27,564 nucleotides of DNA from Gamarada debralockiae (lineage: Eukaryota; Ascomycota; Leotiomycetes; Helotiales; Hyphodiscaceae): NCBI GenBank assembly GCA_002803225.1, contig NXFV01001338.1, positions 1-27,564 of the forward strand, given 5' to 3'. Under the pieces are notes generated by a model. It searched no databases. It was not told the DNA's origin and worked only from the letters and a program-made list of their open reading frames with translations. Below, one piece after another: positions 21,678 to 27,564 of the stretch. The position numbers and the translations under genes are program-made. The stretch's first letter is position 1. Each line of letters begins with the position of its first letter.

Positions 21678-22092
21678 CTATATGACAAGCTTTGCTCCTT
21701 TTTCAAAGCAAAAGGATGAAATTCCCCCAGATGAATGCCCTATAACAAGATTTCTGTTCCAAGTAACTGAACAAATTTCCCGATAATCAGGAGGCAGCCA
21801 AATAACATTCGCATCGTCTTCTACCACCCAATAATTAGATACTTGTAAGATTGGCGATAATTTGCCGTCGGGTGAGAAGGCCACTGAATTGACAGCGTGT
21901 CTATGGCCCTCGAGCGTCTGGAGCGGCGCTTCCGTGGCGGCGTCCCAGAGCCGTACCGTCCCATCCCATGATCCAGACACGACCTGCTTGCCGTCGGGTG
22001 AGAACGCCACTGAATTGACAGAGTCACTATGGCCCTCGAGCGAGTGGAGCAGCGCTCCCGTGGCGGCGTCCCAGAGCCGTACCGTCTGATCC
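21678..22092 (-). pseudogene. C-terminal WD40 repeats of an NLR (STAND)-type protein
   Basis: Reading down from 22092: DQTVRLWDAATG, HSLEGHSDSVNSVAFSPDGK, GSWDGTVRLWDAAT, LEGHRHAVNSVAFSPDGK, and then a divergent tail with SNYWV, VIWLPPDYRE and VIGHSSGGI, ending at TAG 21678. This tail is typical of the end of Aspergillus NACHT-WD40 proteins. The repeat unit is exactly 126 bp (42 residues): positions 21865-21966 and 21991-22092 are nearly identical. Such high-identity repeats are known from fungal incompatibility NLRs. A TGA at about 22096-22098 and a change of sequence show that the NACHT domain and earlier repeats are missing. It lies on the same strand as, and immediately after, the HET remnant. 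Confidence 0.85.
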
Positions 22093-22099
22093 CTTCAAA

Positions 22100-23605
22100 A
22101 TTAATTCGAACTGCGAAACGGATCTGAGCGCTTCAAGTGATTCGATGGCGTCATCACGGCCTATTTGTAAACCTTTGTTAATGCCTACTGCTAGTTTCCC
22201 GACTTCAAATTGACGAGCGATAATATTCTAGGGTTTCGGTTTTAGAAGTTAGTCCTAGCTTTGCGCAGGATAGATCTAGGATTTCCTTCTTCTACAAATC
22301 TATGTACCGCAACAACTCTCTCTCGATAGTAGGGCTAGATACTTCCGCTGCGACTTCTTCTCTAATACGAGACAGAAAGATTTCACAGGTACTGATTCGC
22401 GTACTCTCACGGGTAATAGCCTTTCTATCTAGTGAGAAGAATACGCTTACTAGAAATCTTAAACCCTTTTTATTCCTTAGAAGGTATCTCAAGTCAGGTG
22501 CCTATGAAGGTATATCTGTAAGCTATCTTCTGTAGGTCTCAAGTAGTCTCAAGTCTCTTATTTTGAGGATTATATGCCTAGTGTATATAATGTACACTTG
22601 CGTATAGGGGAGGGAATAGTCTGGGCTTAAGATAGTAGGTAGCTTATTCTTTAGCTATCGACCCGCTAGGCTTAGAAGGCTATATATTCAGTTATGTGGT
22701 ATAGTTGCTAGTAAACTAGTAGTATTTAATAGCAAGTATAATAAGGCCCCGAAACCTTTTGAGTCATTTGGATCTAAGGATTGCTTTGATTTTACCTTTC
22801 TTTTTGTCTATATTTTAGTATTTACTACTTGGGTAAAGCGCAAGGAAGCTCTTAGGCTTATGTTTCTCGTGTCGATTAGCAGTAAATAGTCTAATAGCGT
22901 AAGTTTGAAAAGCCTTGTCGAATATTAACCGGTATAGAGCGGGTTGTTCTTACTACCAAAACAATACTCTTGAACTACCCACAGCCTTTTGAACTAGGCT
23001 CGACGTTCTAGGGATACGGCTATCTAATAGACTCTTTAAACGGGACTACTGTAGTGTAGAGCCGGATGGGCTTCTACTATGTATTGGCTAATATCTTTTG
23101 TCTTCACTAACTACTAATATATTGCCTTTGTAATCTTAAAGGCAAAGCGAATATCTTCGTCCTCTTTGGGATAATTGTGCCTTAACTAGGTGACTATACT
23201 GCTGGCTTGGGTATAGATAGCCGACATTCGTTTGACTTGAGCAGAACGTTTGTCGATATTATTTTAGTTAATGCTTAGGGCGTTAATCTAGAGGTACTTA
23301 CCAAGGAATCTAGCCTCGTCGCTACGAAACTAGTGAAGAGCGTCGTGGAGGTTTCTTGTAACTATAAGTATTTGGCTGTTAAGTATGATTAGCACCTTAT
23401 CCGTTACGTCGCCCTATGCGTAAGAGAGAGCGTAGTAATATGGAGGTTCTTTATTAGGAAGTAACGAGACTTGGTACAGTGTGTATTGAATGGGTTCCAG
23501 AGGCCCTCCAGCTAGGACTTCCACAAGGCGTATGCTGTATTCGTCAAGTTTCTTGTAGATATTCGTTGGCTTATCCCCTTCCCTCAGACTGGGTGCAGCT
23601 GACAT
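22100..23605 (-). pseudogene. HET-domain (heterokaryon incompatibility) protein, RIP-degraded
   Basis: From 23605 the frame reads SIRLVEVLAGGPLEPIQYTL, LLPNKEPPYYYALSYA, TAG (for Trp), GDVTDKVLI, VTRNLHDALH, FRSDEARFL, INALSIN, RSAQVKRMSAIYTQASSIVT and, in another frame, FKRLWVVQEYCFGS. These are the three conserved blocks of the HET domain in order. Lower down are LSPDYSLPYTQVYIIYTR, APDLRYLLRNKKGLRF and SSPTIERELLRYIDL (stop near 22292), as in the C-terminal half of these proteins. Stops stand mostly where Trp or Gln is expected, indicating C-to-T and G-to-A changes milder than in the helicase block; indels also occur near 23000. HET proteins trigger cell death after non-self fusion; this copy cannot act. 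Confidence 0.8.
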
Positions 23606-24120
23606 TCCCTCCGTTTCGGTTTGTAGGGCAACCTAGCTTTTGAGTTTGGCTACGAATTAGGACGATACCATCGTTATCTTGAGTGACGGAGACACGAGGC
23701 TGGCATAATGCTTGGCCCCTACGGAGGAGCTTTAATGCCTTACGCTTTAAGAAGTCTCCCAACTCCAGCAAACGTAATGAACAGGCCACTTTTTGCAGTG
23801 CAATGGTATTGGTGAGTTTACATGCGCACAGAATTGAGGTGCAAACACTGAGCTTGCTATGAAATGAGCCAACTTAATACACTTTAGCTTGGCTGCCGCT
23901 ATAAAACGAGCTCCATAACTCGCACAAAACCTCATTCTTTCACGCTCGTCCGGGTTTGCTCATTCCAAGCTTATTCCAACCACATCAAGCTGATCGTATT
24001 AAGATGCCTGATACAGTTTTCATCTGGCACTGCGCTTTACTATCAGGCCACTGAAACTCAAAGAACTTTTACTGTCGATGATACAGTAGGGGGATTCAAT
24101 CTCAGGCATAAGATAATGCA
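23606..24120. other. Intergenic, no gene recognised
   Basis: Between the HET remnant and the transposase frame. Two short minus ORFs (23571-23789 and 23747-23935) have no recognisable features. At 24082 the words TACAGTA and, 20 bases on, GGCATAAG recall the right end of the pogo element (TACAGTACAACC...GCATAAG), so this may be a diverged left end, but the match is weak. Confidence 0.35.
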
Positions 24121-25174
24121 ATGAGCAAGCCGACTAAAAGAATAACTCTTGCAACGCAGTCACATAGTGGAACCAGAAAGAGCAAAGACCGCATTACCAT
24201 TGCGCTGACCAGTAATGCTGATGGCAGTGAGAAGTTGTTAGCTTGGGTGATTGGCAAATCAGAAAAGCCCCGGCGTTTCAGCAAGATCAATCGCAAGAAT
24301 CTACGAATTATGTATCGGTTCAATAACACCAAATGGATGACAGGGCTGATATGTGAGGAGTACTTGCGGTGGCTCAACAACAAGATGCAGGGCGAAAGGA
24401 GGAAGGTACTACTGCTATTGGACAACTTCTCTGGTCATGAACTGGCAGTTCAATTGGTTGGTGGTTTACAAGGTCTCTCGCATGTCCGAATAGCATGGCT
24501 TCCTCGGAATACTACATCTGCATGGCAACCAATGGACCAAGGGATTATTGCGAGTTTTAAGCTTCAGTACCGCAAGCTGTGGATTGCATTTATGCTGCGG
24601 GAATATGAGGCTAATAAGAATCCACAGAAGACTGTCAATTTGCTGAAAGCAGTACAGTGGACTCAGGCTGCCTGGGAGACATTGGTCACAACAGACACGA
24701 TCCAGAGATTCTGGTGGAAATCGACCTTGATCAAGAAGCCTACGCCTGAAGAGCTTGCACAGATGGCAGAGCTTGAAGGGGACACTATTATTGTGGACGA
24801 TGGAAGTGGTGATCGAATCGAACTACAAGACCAAATTGCACAACTCCCGATCGAAAATCCTCTTTCCCTTGACGAATTCTTGAACCTAGAAGACGAGACA
24901 ATTATTGAAGAGAATGAGGATATCTTTACATCTGTTGTGAACAACTATACTATTGCTAGGCCAGGTGAGGAGGAAGAATCAAGTGATGAAGAGATTGAAA
25001 GAGATAGATACAGCTGAAGCTTTGAGAGCTGTGGAGACAGTAAAGATGTGGGAGCTACAGAAGGGAAATAGTCAAGATCTTCAAGCTCTTGATCGTATTA
25101 CAAGAGAGATTACACGATATAAGATCTCTGCAGCTCATCAGACAACGATTCATAGATTTTTTAAGCCAAAATAA
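24121..25174 (+). pseudogene. pogo/Fot-type DDE transposase, N-truncated and frameshifted
   Basis: DDE_1 superfamily cut-and-paste transposase. The frame opens at RITLATQSHSGTRKSKDRIT, just after where the first catalytic Asp (in a DETG context) should be, so the CENP-B-like DNA-binding part and the first Asp are gone. The second Asp is in VLLLLDNFSGH and the third in NTTSAWQPMDQGII. An acidic tail (EEEESSDEEIE) runs out of frame: the first frame stops at 25017, while the sequence continues one frame over as IDTAEALRAVETVKMWELQ to a stop at 25172-25174, so one base was gained or lost between about 24975 and 25010. The last residues QTTIHRFFKPK fit a PCNA-binding PIP box (QxxIxxFF). The coding bases are not visibly RIP-mutated. 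Confidence 0.85.
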
Positions 25175-25257
25175 TGACATCCCTTTGCACAAGCATACCT
25201 CTCTTATAAGCATACGAATGCGCTTCCCGATGATATGCTTATGCAGAGGTTGTACTG
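25175..25257 (+). mobile_element. Right end of the pogo-type element with terminal repeat
   Basis: Read on the minus strand from 25257, the terminus begins CAGTACAACCTCTGCATAAG. Pogo/Tigger elements characteristically begin with CAG next to a duplicated TA, and the base pair beyond is TA (25258-25259). Inside lie direct copies of AAGCATAC (near 25190 and 25208) and an inverted match ATATGCTT (25233-25240), as expected of subterminal transposase sites. No clear left partner exists in the window. Confidence 0.6.
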
Positions 25258-26010
25258 TATAATGCCATGGTCCTCGATCTTCTCAGACCCAGCTTAGAGG
25301 ACCTGTTTAACTTCTGCAACCGCAAGTTCTCCTTGAAGACTGTCCTTCTCCTCGCCGATTAGCTCATATCCCGCATTGAGTACATCCACGCCAAGTCCTT
25401 TATCCACCGTGATATCAAGCCGGATAACTTCCTCATGGGTATTAGCAAGCGTGGCAATCAAGTCAACACTATTGACTTTGGCTTAGCCAAGAAATACTAT
25501 GACTTAAAGACCCACTTCCATATCCCTTACAAAGAGAACAAGTGCTTGACTAGTACTGCTCGTTATGCTTCGATCAATACCCACTTAGGTATTAGTATGT
25601 ACTGTCTGCTGCAGTTTGATATCATTTAGTCCTAACTTATCACAAAGTAAGGCCGTCGTAATGACATAGAGTCACTTGGATACATTATACTTTACTTTTG
25701 TTGAGGCTCCCTCCTATAGCAAGGTCTTAAGGCTACTACCAAGAAGCAGAAGTATAATTGCATCATGGAGAAGAAAATGACCACTCTTATAGAAGTCCTT
25801 TGCCGTGGTTTCCCAAACGAGTTCGCTATCTACCTTAACTACACTCGTTCCCTCCACTTTCACGACAAGCCTAATTACTCTTATCTCCGAAAGGTCTTTT
25901 GTAATCGTTTCGTTTGTGAGGGTTTCTAGTACGACTATATCTTTGATTGGACTATCTAAAAGCACTAGCAGAACGCCCAAGCTATTGCCTAGGCTACAGG
26001 TCAACAACTA
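25258..26010 (+). pseudogene. RIP-mutated partial copy of a casein kinase 1 gene
   Basis: Reads in frame from the pogo end: TAT AAT GCC ATG (YNAM), then [77 protein letters not shown], then [65 protein letters not shown] and NAQAIA. The HRDIKPDN and DFG motifs are those of CK1 (Hrr25/CK1-delta type). About the first 75 residues are missing. Differences from the expected protein are mostly transitions: Gln to TAA/TAG, Arg to TGA, Trp to TAG, Asp to Asn. An intron is still visible at 25595-25645 (GTATGT donor, CTAAC branch site, final CACAG changed to CACAA), so this is a duplicated genomic segment, not a retrocopy. Confidence 0.85.
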
Positions 26011-26676
26011 ACCCTGGGTGGGATAGTAGGCAAAGCATAGTAATAGCAAGTCGATGCGGCTCCCCCCTTACATATCTTGCAAAACATCACACCCATGATC
26101 AAAGAGTTAATGGAACAAAGAGATGTAAATATAAGGATATTTTTGCACGGACAAAGATGGAGATTAATAAACGTGTTCATGTCGCCATAGGCATGCCCTG
26201 GCGAAGGTGCAACGGGAGGATATCACAGAATGGTGGGATTATCCACAGAGGATGATGAGAACCCCGTGGCCGAGGAGAGTCTTACCTGGCTAGAGAACAT
26301 CGATTGGCATTTCACCTGGGATAATAATGCCTAGAAAAGGAAAGGGGCTGTCAAAGCAGTGATTATAAAACAGCGATTGCGCTCTCACTAGTTGCTATAT
26401 AAAATGTGGGGCACAAATCAGAGGCTATAATTAATTTAATTTAGATGTTTAAGGTTCTAATGATAATATTTGTATTTTTTGCTTAAGTGAACGTATGTTA
26501 GTTGAGCTGTATAGTAGCAGAATATAGTGGCATTTTCAAAGCTATTTTGATATCTTAAGAGCTAAACTTACAAAGAGTAGAAAAGTTCTCTTATGTTAGG
26601 CTATACTGTGGTGGGGAAATCGGTCACGCTGATCGCTTAGCTGGATGTCACGTGCCAGCCGGGCATATTTTATCTT
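26011..26676. other. Intergenic, no gene recognised
   Basis: AT-moderate sequence after the kinase copy. A short plus-strand frame from 26096 (MIKELMEQRDVN) and overlapping ORFs around 26100-26330 have no motif I recognise. I see nothing else. Confidence 0.4.
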
Positions 26677-27075
26677 TTGCAGCTGGACCTGTACCTAGAC
26701 ACCGAGACATACATGCACAATCGTACAATTAGTTCTTCGGATGCGTTTTGCAGTGTTTTCGAGCATTATGACCTTCGTTTTATGTTGTTTTTGTTTTATC
26801 CCTCACTGAAAGCACGTGCGATACACAGCGCAATCGGGACGCGCTTATACTCGCGTTTCGTTCCTTATACAGTACTTAGGCCTATAAATAGGGACGCAAA
26901 CAAATGGACAAAGGATGATTTGCCATGTATAGAGGACGAATTGGTAGCTAATCAGCTCTCTAAAGAGACTTCAATACTAGGAAAACGCTCTTATAATGAA
27001 ATAGGGTTAGATCTAAAAAGTAGAGATAAGCTAGATCAAGAATATCAAGGGGTAGGGGGGCTTGATTTGGACTGA
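26677..27075 (+). CDS. Hypothetical ORF, 132 codons, doubtful
   Basis: Open from ATG 26677 to TGA 27073-27075. The first half is hydrophobic and aromatic (RFMLFLFYPSL), the second charged (RDANKWTKDDLPCIEDELV, LGKRSYNEIGLDLKSRDK). I recognise no domain. No intron signals are evident and no upstream exon was found. It ends 30 bp before a 15-bp copy of the pogo terminal sequence, so it may be a remnant of a transposon protein. It may equally be a chance ORF. Confidence 0.25.
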   Translation: MQLDLYLDTETYMHNRTISSSDAFCSVFEHYDLRFMLFLFYPSLKARAIHSAIGTRLYSRFVPYTVLRPINRDANKWTKDDLPCIEDELVANQLSKETSILGKRSYNEIGLDLKSRDKLDQEYQGVGGLDLD

Positions 27076-27105
27076 TTTTTGGTGTTATTGGTGGATTTTT
27101 ATGCA

Positions 27106-27120
27106 GCTTATGCAGAGGTT
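27106..27120 (+). repeat. 15-bp match to the pogo right end
   Basis: GCTTATGCAGAGGTT occurs here and at 25237-25251 in the terminal repeat of the pogo-type element, in the same orientation. The flanks differ. It may be a second, decayed right end of a related element. Confidence 0.5.
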
Positions 27121-27187
27121 TATGCCCTTTTAATGCACGTTTTTAGAATATATATCGTACATTTTTAAAACGTAGACCGTACATTCT

Positions 27188-27210
27188 TTTTACGTTTTGA
27201 AAACGTAAAA
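27188..27210. repeat. 23-bp perfect palindrome
   Basis: TTTTACGTTTT (27188-27198), one G, then AAAACGTAAAA (27200-27210) are exact inverted copies. Just upstream, CGTACATT appears twice (near 27157 and 27178), with AAAACGTA between. The arrangement suggests a transposon terminus or protein-binding sites; there is no U-tract arrangement pointing to a terminator. Confidence 0.8.
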
Positions 27211-27228
27211 TCCTGCAACCCTAGTACA

Positions 27229-27266
27229 CTGACTAACTGCTGACTAATCGCTGACTGTCCCTGACT
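27229..27266. repeat. CTGACT short tandem array
   Basis: CTGACT occurs at 27229, 27240, 27251 and 27261, that is every 10-11 bp, with variable bases between. About 30 bp downstream a second short array of AATCGCCC-type units follows. Confidence 0.7.
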
Positions 27267-27297
27267 GTACAGATATGTTGAGCCTGGCTCAAGTAAT

Positions 27298-27345
27298 AAT
27301 CGCCATGTGAAATCGCCCATGCAATCGCCCGTGAAATCGCCCGTG
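27298..27345. repeat. AATCGCCC(A/G)TG tandem array
   Basis: Four related units of about 12-13 bp, AATCGCCATGTG, AATCGCCCATGC, AATCGCCCGTGA and AATCGCCCGTGT, stand head to tail. Their role is unknown. Confidence 0.7.
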
Positions 27346-27564
27346 TACTTTCAGGAGCTAGGCTCTTGTTACACTACCACCACCTTACAATCGTTAAAAT
27401 GGCAAGACCCGACGCTAATAGCAGATAACAGATCAATCAAATGCTCAAGAGCCTCGACCGTAGCGGCGTCTCCGATCTAGTCTATACTGTTGTTATGAGA
27501 ATCCTAATACTGAGGTGCATATAGCGCTAGTCCAAAATAGGCTTCGTAAGCTTCAATTCAAAAT
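27346..27564. other. Window end, no secure gene
   Basis: A plus-strand frame from ATG 27400 reads MARPDANSR, one TAA, then QINQMLKSLDRSGVSDLVYT to the window end region. It could be the decayed start of a gene continuing outside the window, but there is too little to classify. Confidence 0.25.

Noticed and set aside
24082..24118. Left terminal repeat of the pogo element
   Set aside because: CAGTA and GCATAAG are shared with the right end but in different spacing, and the left flank is not casein kinase sequence; too weak to annotate as an end.
25258..26010. Processed (retro) copy of casein kinase
   Set aside because: A spliceosomal intron with donor and branch site remains at 25595-25645.

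Overview
The window looks like a repeat-rich, probably subtelomeric, piece of a filamentous ascomycete genome, most likely Eurotiales (Aspergillus/Penicillium type). The grounds are short GT-AG introns of about 46-130 nt, a Zn2Cys6 regulator, a HET-domain gene, NLR-type WD40 repeats, an I/Tad-like LINE, a pogo-type transposon, and heavy C-to-T/G-to-A decay of repeated DNA that matches repeat-induced point mutation (RIP). No tool was run; the gene models are hand-spliced and the reading frames were checked by coordinate arithmetic.

Layout. (1) 1-5760 is an AT-rich RIP block. On the minus strand from 5697 to about 1840 it still holds one reading frame of a telomere-linked RecQ-like helicase, with stops created by transitions and no net frameshift at any of the ten points checked. 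(2) 6740-13793 is the only clearly intact gene region. A six-exon MFS sugar/polyol transporter (minus) and a three-exon zinc polyol dehydrogenase (plus) diverge from a shared 806-bp promoter, and a five-exon Zn2Cys6 transcription factor (minus) converges on the dehydrogenase. The shared promoter holds four CGG-N2-CCG inverted repeats and three CreA-like CTGGGG sites. I read this as a small polyol or sugar catabolic cluster with its own regulator. (3) About 13961-18516 is a dead LINE, with five 16-bp tandem repeats at its 5' side, a broken gag-like ORF1, and an ORF2 that keeps endonuclease and RNase H regions but has lost the reverse transcriptase core. (4) 18517-19947 holds no recognised gene. 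(5) 19948-21597 is a secreted-type GMC oxidoreductase broken by a one-base expansion of a C run and by loss of its C-terminus.

(6) 21678-23605 (minus) holds the last WD40 repeats of an NLR-type protein, preceded directly by a degraded HET-domain gene. (7) About 24121-25257 is a pogo/Fot transposon truncated on its left. Its intact right end abuts, at a TA dinucleotide, a RIP-mutated copy of a casein kinase 1 gene (25258-26010) that still carries an intron. (8) 26020-27564 holds one unrecognised ORF, a second copy of a 15-bp piece of the pogo end, a 23-bp perfect palindrome and two short tandem arrays.

The most original points are the CGG-N2-CCG site cluster in the divergent promoter beside a Zn2Cys6 gene, the frame-preserved RIP ghost of a telomere-linked helicase, and the HET/WD40 and pogo/CK1 composites.
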